Shown: positions 35,248 through 43,159 of the stretch, in pieces
How the letters are laid out: every line of letters starts with the position of its first letter
How positions within the stretch are numbered: position 1 is the stretch's first letter
Origin: RYN-230 sp963782185
GTDB lineage: Bacteria; Actinomycetota; Actinomycetes; Streptosporangiales; Streptosporangiaceae
Assembly (NCBI GenBank): GCA_963782185.1
Contig: CAWAJB010000025.1
Span: 62,001-126,000, forward strand
DNA: 64,000 nt
Direction of reading: 5' to 3'
Translations under genes and position numbers: made by a program
The notes under the pieces: model-generated
Database searches by the model: none
Told to the model about the DNA's origin: nothing
What the model saw: the letters and a program-made list of their open reading frames with translations, nothing else

Positions 35248-35727
35248 TCAGTGAACCGGCGAGCCTGAGGCGGCGCCGGCGCCCGTAGAGCCGAAGACCG
35301 CGCCGAGCTTTGCCCAGCGCATCTCCTCGCAGCCGGCCCGGGAGAAGTCCGACTCGACATGCTGGCCGAAGAAGGTGCCGCTCACTGTGGCCTTCTGCGG
35401 CCCGGCCACGATCATCGGGCACATGATGCCGCGCGGGATCGGGGCGAACGGGTCCTTGGCGGCCAGCAGCTCGCGGCAGGCGGCTTTGGCGTCGGGATCT
35501 GTCCCGCCGGTCGGCTCGCAGCGCAGCGTCCACCGTTTGGGCGTGGCGCCCGGGGTCGCCGTGACCACCACGGTGAGCGAGACCCTGGCCGCGGGGGCGG
35601 AGGGCGTGGAGGACGAGCTCGTGCCGGTCGCGCTGCCGCAGGCGGCCGCCGTGGTCACGCACAGGACGGCGGGCAGGAGGTATCCCGCGCCGGACCGTGC
35701 GTGCCGCAAAGAGGATTTCATGCCCAT
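35248..35727 (-). CDS. Subtilisin-inhibitor-like (SSI family) lipoprotein
   Basis: I chose ATG 35727 (MGMKSSLRHARSGAGYLLPA). The 159-residue protein has a lipoprotein signal with lipobox AAAC (TTAAACGSATGTSSSS), then an SSI-like domain: RVSLTVVVTATPGATPKRWT, LRCEPTGGTDPDAKAACREL, DPFAPIPRGIMCPMIVAGPQ and ATVSGTFFGQHVESDFSRAG. The four cysteines expected of SSI are present. SSI proteins inhibit subtilisin-type proteases through the loop around MCPMI; here the P1 region is retained in outline. It is exported and membrane-tethered. The S53 peptidase 4 kb away is a possible target (speculation). Confidence 0.8.
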   Translation of the reverse strand: MGMKSSLRHARSGAGYLLPAVLCVTTAAACGSATGTSSSSTPSAPAARVSLTVVVTATPGATPKRWTLRCEPTGGTDPDAKAACRELLAAKDPFAPIPRGIMCPMIVAGPQKATVSGTFFGQHVESDFSRAGCEEMRWAKLGAVFGSTGAGAASGSPVH

Positions 35728-35976
35728 GGGACGCTCCGCGGCGGCTGCCGGTTCCCGCGGCGGCGCCGCCTGCAAGACCGGTCTGCCCGTTCGTAGGTGC
35801 TTTGTGGCCATTGACGCTGCGAGGCTACCGGCCGGCCCGGCAGGAAAGGGTCGCCTTCCGTCGCCGCGACCACTCTCGGCCTGACCGGCCTGGCCACTCC
35901 GCGGCCGCCTGATGGAAGAGCTGCAACCACCGATCAGCGGAACTGCCGTACTTGTGTGGAACAGTGGACTGGTCGT

Positions 35977-36123
35977 ATGACGGACGCCCTGATGACCCTT
36001 GACGAGCTGGCCGCGTTCCTTGACCCGCCGATGCCCGCGGACCGGCTGAAGCTTCTGATGGGAGCGCTCGGCATCGAACCGGCAGGCCGACGCGACACTG
36101 GTGGCCGAAGGAGAAGCACGTGA
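35977..36123 (+). CDS. 48-residue helical protein coupled to the secreted GH12-like gene
   Basis: This short ORF begins at ATG and encodes MTDALMTLDELAAFLDPPMP, continuing ADRLKLLMGALGIEPAGRRD and an Arg-rich end. The LDELAAFLDPP...DRLKLLMGALG pattern resembles a small helix-turn-helix used by DNA-binding or excisionase-like proteins. Its stop overlaps the GTG of the next gene (GTGA), so the two are translationally coupled. Coding-like composition and coupling support a real gene. The function is not known. Confidence 0.55.
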   Translation: MTDALMTLDELAAFLDPPMPADRLKLLMGALGIEPAGRRDTGGRRRST

Positions 36124-36914
36124 ACCAGGCAGGAAGGCTTCCGGTTAGATTGCTCATGGCGGGGGTCTGCACCTTCGCGCTGGCGGGCGGCGTGCTCACC
36201 GGGCAGGCTCCTGCTCACGCGGCAGTGTGCGCGCCCTACCAGCACATCACCGTGAATGGGACAGACTGGATCAGGACCCCCGACAACTTCGGCGGCGGCA
36301 ACGCCTGCCTCAACCAGCCCAACGGCACGGTCAGCTTCACCGTCAAGTCGCAGACCGCACCCCCGCCAGCGCAGAACCGGGTAGCGGCCTACCCGCACCT
36401 GGCCCGCGGCTGCGAGTTTCCCGACCCTAACGCTCTCGGGGACTGTACCAAAGGCTGGACCGCGAAACCGGTCACCAAGATGACCGGCTCGACGATCACC
36501 TGGACCACCAGCCACACCGGGGTGGCTAAGACCGCCAAGTACAACACCGGGGCTGACCTGTGGTTCTCCGCCACCCCCCAGTTCACGGCCCCGGTCACCG
36601 AGGTCATGTTCTGGCAGAACGTCCAGGGCCTGAAACCCTCACCACGCGCCGTGAAGATCCGTAAGGACGGGCACAACTGGTGGTACTGGACCGAGTCCGC
36701 CGCCAGCGGCCCATTCACCTGGACCGAGGTCATCTTTATGCGCACCCGCAACATCACCAGCTGGAGCAAGATGCCCATCCAGCCGCTGCTCAACTACGCC
36801 GTCCAGCACGCAGCCATGAACGTCGGCTCGTACTGGGAAAGCGCCGACCTCGGGTTCGAGCTGTGGAACGGCGGCGGTGGCCTCAAGACAACGTCAGGCT
36901 GGATCCACCCGTGA
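36120..36914 (+). CDS. Secreted GH12-like (concanavalin-fold) protein
   Basis: This 264-residue protein has a signal peptide (LLMAGVCTFALAGGVLTGQA, cut after AHA near residue 34). The mature part is rich in Trp/Tyr and beta strands: DWIRTPDNFGGGNACLNQPN, GTVSFTVKSQTAPPPAQNRV, ADLWFSATPQFTAPVTEVMF, HNWWYWTESAASGPFTWTEV and YWESADLGFELWNGGGGLKT. This recalls the glycoside hydrolase family 12 jelly roll, including the late GFELWNGG strand. Catalytic glutamates (in TEVMFW and FELWNG) are plausible but not proven. It might act on plant or fungal glucans. Confidence 0.6.
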   Translation: MNQAGRLPVRLLMAGVCTFALAGGVLTGQAPAHAAVCAPYQHITVNGTDWIRTPDNFGGGNACLNQPNGTVSFTVKSQTAPPPAQNRVAAYPHLARGCEFPDPNALGDCTKGWTAKPVTKMTGSTITWTTSHTGVAKTAKYNTGADLWFSATPQFTAPVTEVMFWQNVQGLKPSPRAVKIRKDGHNWWYWTESAASGPFTWTEVIFMRTRNITSWSKMPIQPLLNYAVQHAAMNVGSYWESADLGFELWNGGGGLKTTSGWIHP

Positions 36915-37106
36915 GCCCGGGAGCAGCGCGGCGTTCGGCCAGAACCCGCTGTGAGTGCCGGACTACACCAGCGCGGCCGGACCGGCGCTGCCCGGCGGCT
37001 TGTACCAAACTGAGCTGTACCCGCTGAGCTGTACCTGCTCCAGCCAGGCCAGGGCAGCGTTGGTCAATGACGGGCCAGGATCGTCCCGGGATGGCACCAT
37101 GATGTC

Positions 37107-38975
37107 GTGGGCCTGGAACAGGCAACCGGGCAGAGCCGGGTAGACGCGACAGCGTGGGCGGTCATCGAGAGTGCCGCCGACGCGATTGTCGCGTTCAGCA
37201 CCGACCGCACCGTCCTGCTGTGGAACCCGGCCGCCGAGCGGATGTTCGGCTGGCCCGCGAGCGAGGTGGTCGGCCTGGGGCCGCCAACCATTCCCGAGGA
37301 ACTCCAGTCCGAGCACAACGCGGTGCTGGAGCGGGTGCGCAGTGGCGGCCAGATCTCGTTCGCGACCCGCCGGGCCTGCAAGGACGGCACCCTGATCGAC
37401 CTGCGCATCGACATCAGCGCGCTGACCGGCCGCGACGGCGAGATGCTCGGCTGGGTGAACGTCTGCCACCGTGACGGCGATGATGACGCGGCCAAGTACC
37501 AGATCGCCCAGCGCGCCCGGGTGATCCGCCGGCTGGGCGACGTGGTGGCCGACATGAACGCCCAGCGTGACCTGGAGGCGGTGCTGGACCGGATCGCGGC
37601 CAGCCTGCGCGAGCTGACCACGGCGGACGCCGGCGGCTTCGTGCTGATCGAGGACGGCAAGCTGCGCCTGGTGAGCATGGATGGCCTGCCCTCCAGCCTG
37701 CGCGGCCGCAGCGCCGACCTGGAGACCAGCCTGGTCGGCCAGCTGATGCGGTCGGGCCAGACCGTGATGATGGCCACCGGGGAATCGGGTGACTTCGATG
37801 ACCTGATCTGGTCCGCGCTGCCTGGCCTGCACACGATCGCGCTCAGCCTGTCGCACGTGGGCGGCCGGCCATACGGCGCGCTCTACGCGCTGTACAGCGG
37901 GCGGGAAGTCGGGCACGTCGAGCTGGAACTGCTCGAGCTGATGGCCGGCCACGCCAGCGTCGCGCTGAGCAACGCGATGGCCTTCGAGGAAGTGGTGCGC
38001 CAGCGCGCCCATGAGCGGGCGGTCATCGACGCCAGCGCGGACGGTATCGCGGTGCTGGACACCGACGGCTTCATCCGGCAGTGGAACCCGGCCGCGCACG
38101 AGCTCACCGGGCTGTCGGCCGTGGAGGTCACCGGCCGGCCACCGCCGTTCCCGGTCCCGGAACCCGCCGACGGCAAGCTGACTCACCGGCTGCCCAACGG
38201 CCGATGGCTGGACGTGCTCTGCAACGACCTGGACGGCCGGGACGAGCGCGTCATCGACTTCCGCGACGTCACCGCAGCCAAGGAACTGGAGGAGGCCAAG
38301 GACCTGTTCCTGGCCACCACGAGCCACGAGCTTCGGACCCCCATCACCGTGGTGCAGGGCTTCGCGAGCACGCTGGCCAGCCGCTGGGACAAGCTGAGCG
38401 ATTCCGAGCGCCGCGCCGCGGTGCAGACCATTGCCGACCGGGCCGGGTCCCTGGGGCGGCTGGTGGAGCAGTTGCTGCTGGGCTCACGGGCCGGCGCTGA
38501 CCAGCTCACCGTGACCAACGGGCCCTTCGACCTGGCCGCCCTGCTGCGAGGGACCGCGGTCGCGTTCCGCCCGCTGTCCGAGGCGCACACGCTGGCCGCC
38601 GACATCCCGGACGGCCTGCCGTCCGCCTACGGCGACCCCATGGCCACCGACATCATCGTGGGCCAGCTGCTGGAGAACGCCTTCAAGTACTCTCCGGGCG
38701 GCGGCACGGTCACCGTGGCCGCCCGGCTCGCCGGAGACTGGATCGAGGTCACGGTGGAGGACGAGGGCATCGGCATCGCCCCCGGTGACCATGAGCGGAT
38801 CTTCGAGCGGTTCGTCCAGGGTGAGACCGGCGACCGGCGCCGGTTCGGCGGCATCGGCCTGGGCCTGTACATCGTGCGCCAGCTGGCCCGGGCGCAGGGC
38901 GGCGAGGTCGCGGCCTCGTCCCGCGAGGCCGGCGGGACCTGCATGCTGCTCCAGCTGCGTACCGCTGACCGCTGA
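37107..38975 (+). CDS. Hybrid PAS-GAF-PAS sensor histidine kinase
   Basis: This 622-residue protein starts at GTG. PAS 1 is at about 12-125 (AIVAFSTDRTVLLWNPAAER), a GAF domain at about 140-285 (VLDRIAASLRELTTADAGGF), PAS 2 at about 295-390 (VIDASADGIAVLDTDGFIRQ), HisKA at about 395-470 (DLFLATTSHELRTPITVVQG, phosphorylated His), and HATPase_c to the end (LLENAFKYSPGGGTVTVAAR, DEGIGIAPGDHERIFERFVQ, GIGLGLYIVRQLARAQGGEV). There is no membrane segment, so it is a cytosolic sensor of redox, light or ligand. No response regulator is adjacent, so it is an orphan kinase. Confidence 0.93.
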   Translation: MGLEQATGQSRVDATAWAVIESAADAIVAFSTDRTVLLWNPAAERMFGWPASEVVGLGPPTIPEELQSEHNAVLERVRSGGQISFATRRACKDGTLIDLRIDISALTGRDGEMLGWVNVCHRDGDDDAAKYQIAQRARVIRRLGDVVADMNAQRDLEAVLDRIAASLRELTTADAGGFVLIEDGKLRLVSMDGLPSSLRGRSADLETSLVGQLMRSGQTVMMATGESGDFDDLIWSALPGLHTIALSLSHVGGRPYGALYALYSGREVGHVELELLELMAGHASVALSNAMAFEEVVRQRAHERAVIDASADGIAVLDTDGFIRQWNPAAHELTGLSAVEVTGRPPPFPVPEPADGKLTHRLPNGRWLDVLCNDLDGRDERVIDFRDVTAAKELEEAKDLFLATTSHELRTPITVVQGFASTLASRWDKLSDSERRAAVQTIADRAGSLGRLVEQLLLGSRAGADQLTVTNGPFDLAALLRGTAVAFRPLSEAHTLAADIPDGLPSAYGDPMATDIIVGQLLENAFKYSPGGGTVTVAARLAGDWIEVTVEDEGIGIAPGDHERIFERFVQGETGDRRRFGGIGLGLYIVRQLARAQGGEVAASSREAGGTCMLLQLRTADR

Positions 38976-39235
38976 CCCGCCGCTGACCGCGTTGCATCCG
39001 CGCCGCTGAACCCGGCGTGTCCGGCTTGCGCGCTGAGCGCTCCGCATACCTCTGGCGAGGCCAACCGGATACCTCTGGCCAAGTCAACCAGGCGCAACTG
39101 GGAAAAGTGGTATGAATCTACGGTGCCTTCCCGGAGCAGACCGCGTGGACCGCGTGCTGCCTTAGCTCCCGGCTCCAGTCCCGGCCTTCCCGGCCCCGTC
39201 CGGGGGCGTGTGCCCGCGTGCCCCCTGGAGGATCC

Positions 39236-40552
39236 ATGCCAGTAGTCGTGCTCCCGCGGTGGGCAGGAGTGCTCGCGGCCGCCGCGGGCCTGACCGTGAC
39301 CGGGCTGGCCGCCGCGCCGGCCACCGCCTCGTCCCACACCGCGGCCTCGTCCCACACCGCGGCGCCGGGGTCATCGGCTGCGCCCCGGTTCGTCTCGGCG
39401 CATCACGTTGCCCGGCTGCCCAGCGGTTTCGCCCAGGTCTGCCCGCAGCCGTCGGCGCCCGGCGTGATGCAGTGCTCGATCGTGGTGCGCTCAGAGGTCC
39501 CGGTGCGGCCGGCGAACCGGCCCGCATCGGGGACGCTGTCGCCGGGCCAGCTGCGCGGCGCCTACGGGCTGACCCGGGCCGCCAACGCATCCAGCAAGGA
39601 CACGGTCGCGATCGTGGACGCCTACAACGACTGGCACGCCAGCGGGGACCTGGCCAGGTACCGGAGCTACTACGGAATCCCGGCCTGCAAGATGTCCACG
39701 AAGTGCCTGCGCGTGGTCAACCAGAAGGGCACGACCGCCTGGCTGCCGAAGGGCAACTCAGGCTGGGCCGAGGAGGAGTCGCTGGACCTCGACATGGTCT
39801 CCGCGATCTGCCCCCACTGCAAGATCATCCTGGTCGAGGCCAACAACACCACGGTCGGCGCGCTGAGCACCGCCGAGGACACCGCGGTCCGGCTCGGGGC
39901 CAAGTTCATCTCCAATAGCTGGGGCGGGCCCGAGTTCACCACCGAGACCAGCTACGACAGCCATTTCAGCCACCCCGGTGTGGCCATCGCCGTTGCGTCG
40001 GGCGACTACGGGTACGGGACCCAGTGGCCGGCTGTCTCGCCGGACGTGACGGCAGTCGGCGGCACCACGCTGTGGATGAAGGGCAAGACCAGGACCGAGG
40101 AGAAGGTCTGGAACCTGGGCGCCCTGGACGGGACCGGCTCGGGATGCTCGTCCGTTGAGCCTCAGCCGGCCTGGCAGGCCTCGTACAACAGCGGGTGCCC
40201 GGCAAACCGGATCGACAACGACGTCGCGGCGGACGCCGACCCGCGGACCGGGCCGGCCGTCTACGACTCCTACCCCCCGTCCGGTGAGGGCCTGCCGAAG
40301 GGCTGGCAGCAGCTCGGCGGGACCAGCGCCGCGAGCCCGATCATCGCGGCAGTGTACGCGCTGGCCAACCCGGGCGGCAGGCCTGCCCCAGGATCTCTGC
40401 CGACCCGGTTCCCCTATCAGGCCACATCCGGCCTGCGGGACATCACGATCGGCTCGGACGGCAACTGCGGGACGTACCTGTGCGCCGCCGGGACCGGCTA
40501 TGACGGCCCGACCGGGCTGGGTGTGCCCAGCGGCGTCAACGCGTTCAGGTAA
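39236..40552 (+). CDS. Secreted S53 (sedolisin-type) serine peptidase
   Basis: I chose ATG 39236, with CTGGAGG upstream. The 438-residue protein has a signal peptide (VLAAAAGLTVTGLAAAPATA), a short pro-region and a catalytic domain with the sedolisin Glu/Asp pair in GWAEEESLDLDMVSAICPHC, the oxyanion Asp region and the Ser motif QLGGTSAASPIIAAVYALAN. It is exported and should cleave proteins at acidic pH. The calcium-site-like C-terminus reads TIGSDGNCGTYLCAAGTGYD. The pro-domain is shorter than in classical sedolisins. It stands alone between the kinase and the ABC exporter. Confidence 0.9.
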   Translation: MPVVVLPRWAGVLAAAAGLTVTGLAAAPATASSHTAASSHTAAPGSSAAPRFVSAHHVARLPSGFAQVCPQPSAPGVMQCSIVVRSEVPVRPANRPASGTLSPGQLRGAYGLTRAANASSKDTVAIVDAYNDWHASGDLARYRSYYGIPACKMSTKCLRVVNQKGTTAWLPKGNSGWAEEESLDLDMVSAICPHCKIILVEANNTTVGALSTAEDTAVRLGAKFISNSWGGPEFTTETSYDSHFSHPGVAIAVASGDYGYGTQWPAVSPDVTAVGGTTLWMKGKTRTEEKVWNLGALDGTGSGCSSVEPQPAWQASYNSGCPANRIDNDVAADADPRTGPAVYDSYPPSGEGLPKGWQQLGGTSAASPIIAAVYALANPGGRPAPGSLPTRFPYQATSGLRDITIGSDGNCGTYLCAAGTGYDGPTGLGVPSGVNAFR

Positions 40553-40563
40553 ACCGCGACCCG

Positions 40564-41370
40564 CTAGCTGCCGGAGGGGTAGTTGGCGGTCGCGGCGGCC
40601 TCGCGGAACCGGGGCTGCCCGCCGGAGGCCACCAGGTACTCGTCGAGGATTCCGGGCACGTCGTCGCCCGCCTTCACGATCTGGCCCTTCTCCAGCCAGA
40701 TGACCCGGTTGCAGGTCTCGGCGATCTCGGTCAGCTGGTGCGCGACCAGGAACACCGTGCCGGCCCGCTCGCGCAGCTCGTCGATGCGGGCATGGCTCTT
40801 GCGCTGGAACTCGGCGTCTCCGGTGGCCAGCGCCTCGTCCACGAGCAGGATGTCGTGGCTCTTGGCCGAGGCGATCGCGAACCGGAGCCGGGAGCCCATT
40901 CCGGTGGAGTAGGCCTTCATCGGCAGGTTGATGAAGTCACCGACCCCGGAGAACTCCACGATCCGGGGCTTGGCCTCCTTGGTCTCCTCCGGGGTCATGC
41001 CCATGGCCAGGCAGCCGAGCACCACGTTCCGCTCGCCGGTGAGGTCCTCGAGCAGCGCCGCGTTCACTCCCAGCAGGGCCCCGTGGCCGTCGGTGTAGAC
41101 CGCGCCCTGCTCGGCGGGCAGCAGCCCGGCGATCGCGCGCAGCAGCGTCGACTTGCCCGAGCCGTTGCGGCCGATGACCCCGACCGCGTCGCCCCGGTGG
41201 GCCACGAAAGAAATGCCGCGGATCGCGTGCACCTCGCGGATGGACGGCCGCCGCTGACGCTTGATCAGCCGGAGCAGGGCAGTCGCGCCCGTGCCCTTGT
41301 CGCGGCCCGCGCCGTACACCCGGTAGACGACGTGCAGGTCATCCACCACCACCATGGGGCGTTCAGCCAC
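40564..41370 (-). CDS. ABC exporter ATP-binding protein (TagH/Wzt type)
   Basis: I chose GTG 41370, overlapping the permease stop by 8 nt. The 268-residue ATPase has Walker A GVIGRNGSGKSTLLRAIAGL, signature YSTGMGSRLRFAIASAKSHD, Walker B ILLVDEALATGDAEF and a His switch in VFLVAHQLTEIAETCN. The pre-Walker stretch VVDDLHVVYRVYGAGRDKGT and IREVHAIRGISFVAHRGD are typical of teichoic acid/polysaccharide exporters (TagH, RfbE, Wzt). It probably energises export of a lipid-linked polymer with the overlapping permease. Its neighbours are putative glycan-assembly proteins. Confidence 0.92.
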   Translation of the reverse strand: MAERPMVVVDDLHVVYRVYGAGRDKGTGATALLRLIKRQRRPSIREVHAIRGISFVAHRGDAVGVIGRNGSGKSTLLRAIAGLLPAEQGAVYTDGHGALLGVNAALLEDLTGERNVVLGCLAMGMTPEETKEAKPRIVEFSGVGDFINLPMKAYSTGMGSRLRFAIASAKSHDILLVDEALATGDAEFQRKSHARIDELRERAGTVFLVAHQLTEIAETCNRVIWLEKGQIVKAGDDVPGILDEYLVASGGQPRFREAAATANYPSGS

Positions 41371-42439
41371 GGCCGTACCTCGCCTCCGCGCGCCAGAAGA
41401 ACAGGAAGCCGATGACGACCGCACTCACCGCCCAGCCCGCACCCCACAGCCACAGGGACGTCTGGCTCACGACCGGGTGGCAGTAGGCGCTGTTGAACAC
41501 GTACGCCTTGTCGTTCAGGTGGGCGTAGTACTGCTGGCACATGAGCTTGCTGTACGGCTTGGAGCCGGGCATGGCCTCGCGCTGCGTGGCGAGCAGCGTG
41601 TTGCGGATCAGCGAGATGTACACCGCCGCCGGGTTGATCTGCAGCAGGTAGGTGAGCTTGTGGTGCACCCGCAGACTGCCCAGGGTCTGGATGCTGAACA
41701 GCACGCCCGAGACGTACAGCCAGGTCCGGACCAGGAAGGGCAGCAGCTGGCTGACGTCATCGAAGCTCGCCCCCCAGCGGGCCAGGATGAGGCCGCCGCC
41801 CACGTTGAACAGCGACTGCAGGATCAGCGCGGGAATGATCAGCAGCCAGTACCAGGTCACCGGTTCACCGGTGATGAGCACGATGACGATGAGCACGGCG
41901 AAGGACAGGATGAGTTGCTGGAGTTCGATCAGCACGTAGCCAAGCGGCAGGCAGGCCCGCGGAAAGTACAGCGCCCTGATCAACGGGAGCGTGTCCCTGA
42001 TCACCTGGGATGCGGTGATGAATGCCCGCTGCGTGAAGTTGAACACGAACACGCCGGTGACCAGGAAGGAGATGTAGTTCGGGACGCCCCGGCTGGCGTG
42101 GAGCAGCAGACCGAAAATGACAAAGTACACGCCCGCGTTGAGCAGCGGGGTGAGCACTTGCCACAGCTGCCCGAGCCGCGCCTCGGTGTACATCGCGATG
42201 TTCCGCGCGGTGGCGAAGCCGCTGATGAAATAGCGCCGCTGCCAGAGCTCGGCGGCGTAGCCGCGCAGCGGCGGCCGCACCGCGGTCTGCTTGAGGCCGT
42301 TGCGGAGGGCCAGATCACGCAGTGGCTCGTCGGGCAGCAGCGTGTTCTGCGGCTCGGCGGTTGTGGTGGCCGTACCGTCGCCCCCCGCGACCGGCCCGCT
42401 CAGCCGGCCTGGCGCACTTACCCGGCCCTGTTTTGTCAC
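41363..42439 (-). CDS. ABC-2 type polysaccharide/teichoic acid exporter permease
   Basis: I chose GTG 42439; the upstream frame is Arg/Pro-rich spacer. The 358-residue protein has a ~100-residue cytosolic N-terminus and six membrane segments: LLNAGVYFVIFGLLLHASRG, YISFLVTGVFVFNFTQRAFI, LSFAVLIVIVLITGEPVTWY, LLIIPALILQSLFNVGGGLI, FLVRTWLYVSGVLFSIQTLG and WLWGAGWAVSAVVIGFLFFW. The CQQYYAHLNDKAYVFNSAYC external loop carries two cysteines. It forms the channel half of the exporter whose ATPase gene overlaps. Its promoter should lie in the MarR operator region. Confidence 0.9.
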   Translation of the reverse strand: MTKQGRVSAPGRLSGPVAGGDGTATTTAEPQNTLLPDEPLRDLALRNGLKQTAVRPPLRGYAAELWQRRYFISGFATARNIAMYTEARLGQLWQVLTPLLNAGVYFVIFGLLLHASRGVPNYISFLVTGVFVFNFTQRAFITASQVIRDTLPLIRALYFPRACLPLGYVLIELQQLILSFAVLIVIVLITGEPVTWYWLLIIPALILQSLFNVGGGLILARWGASFDDVSQLLPFLVRTWLYVSGVLFSIQTLGSLRVHHKLTYLLQINPAAVYISLIRNTLLATQREAMPGSKPYSKLMCQQYYAHLNDKAYVFNSAYCHPVVSQTSLWLWGAGWAVSAVVIGFLFFWRAEARYGRG

Positions 42440-42574
42440 GACCGTGAGCCTACGGCGCAATCGGGGTGCTGCGGGCCGGCTGGCGCCGATCCGGTAGCGG
42501 ATGCGGGGCCTGTCGAGGTGTCCCCGGCGGCCATGCGTCGTCCAGCCCGGCCGCCCGCAGGGCACGCAACCCTG

Positions 42575-42636
42575 AGTTGTACGGGGCAACTATCACGTTG
42601 GAAACGTATCATCTGGCCAGTTGTGCGGTACAACTG
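42575..42636. promoter_or_regulatory. Two MarR operators between the exporter and marR genes
   Basis: CAGTTGT-GCGGT-ACAACTG (42618-42636) is a perfect 7-bp dyad with a 5-nt spacer that ends 4 nt before the marR GTG. AGTTGT-ACGGG-GCAACT (42575-42591) is the same dyad with one mismatch. They lie in the 200-bp divergent region between the ABC permease and marR and are centred 44 bp apart, so the MarR protein probably controls both directions. Confidence 0.75.
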
Positions 42637-42640
42637 TTAC

Positions 42641-43159
42641 GTGGACTTGTCCGCTGATGACTCAGAGCTGGTGCGCCTGCTCGGCCAGCTGCTCCGCGTG
42701 GCGGCCCCGGAGAGTGCGGGCCCGGGCAACGGGGAGCCAGCGCCGCCGGAGCCCGACCGCCTCGCGGCCGGCCCGGCCCGGCCTCCCCTCCCGGCCCTCT
42801 CGGCGTCCGAGGCGCGCGCGCTCATCGAACTGGTAGCTGCCCGCGGCATCGCCCAGGGTCAGCTCGGCACCCTGCTCGGGCTGGAGAAGAGCACGATGAG
42901 CCGGCTGGCGGCCGGCCTGGAGCGCAAGGGCTGGGTAAGGCGCGGCCGGGACGAGGCGAACCAGCGGTACATCCGGCTCTACCTCACCCCGGAAGGCAGC
43001 CAGGTCGCGGCGCAGGTGTGGAGCGCCTGGCAGACCCGGCAGGCCAGGATCCTCGCCGCGCTCAGCGCCGAGGAGCGGGCCGGGCTGGCCTCTGGCCTGC
43101 GCGGCCTGCTCCGCGGGCTGACCGCGGAGGGGCTGCTGGCCGACGTCCCGCGCGGCTGA
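42641..43159 (+). CDS. MarR family transcriptional regulator
   Basis: I chose GTG 42641, just after the perfect operator. The 172-residue protein has the winged helix-turn-helix at about 65-130 (RALIELVAARGIAQGQLGTL, LGLEKSTMSRLAAGLERKGW, RRGRDEANQRYIRLYLTPEG) and a C-terminal dimerisation helix (RILAALSAEERAGLASGLRG). A Pro/Ala-rich insert lies near 25-55. It likely represses itself and the divergent exporter until a small ligand binds. Its 3' end overlaps the convergent membrane-protein gene by about 98 nt. Confidence 0.9.
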   Translation: MDLSADDSELVRLLGQLLRVAAPESAGPGNGEPAPPEPDRLAAGPARPPLPALSASEARALIELVAARGIAQGQLGTLLGLEKSTMSRLAAGLERKGWVRRGRDEANQRYIRLYLTPEGSQVAAQVWSAWQTRQARILAALSAEERAGLASGLRGLLRGLTAEGLLADVPRG

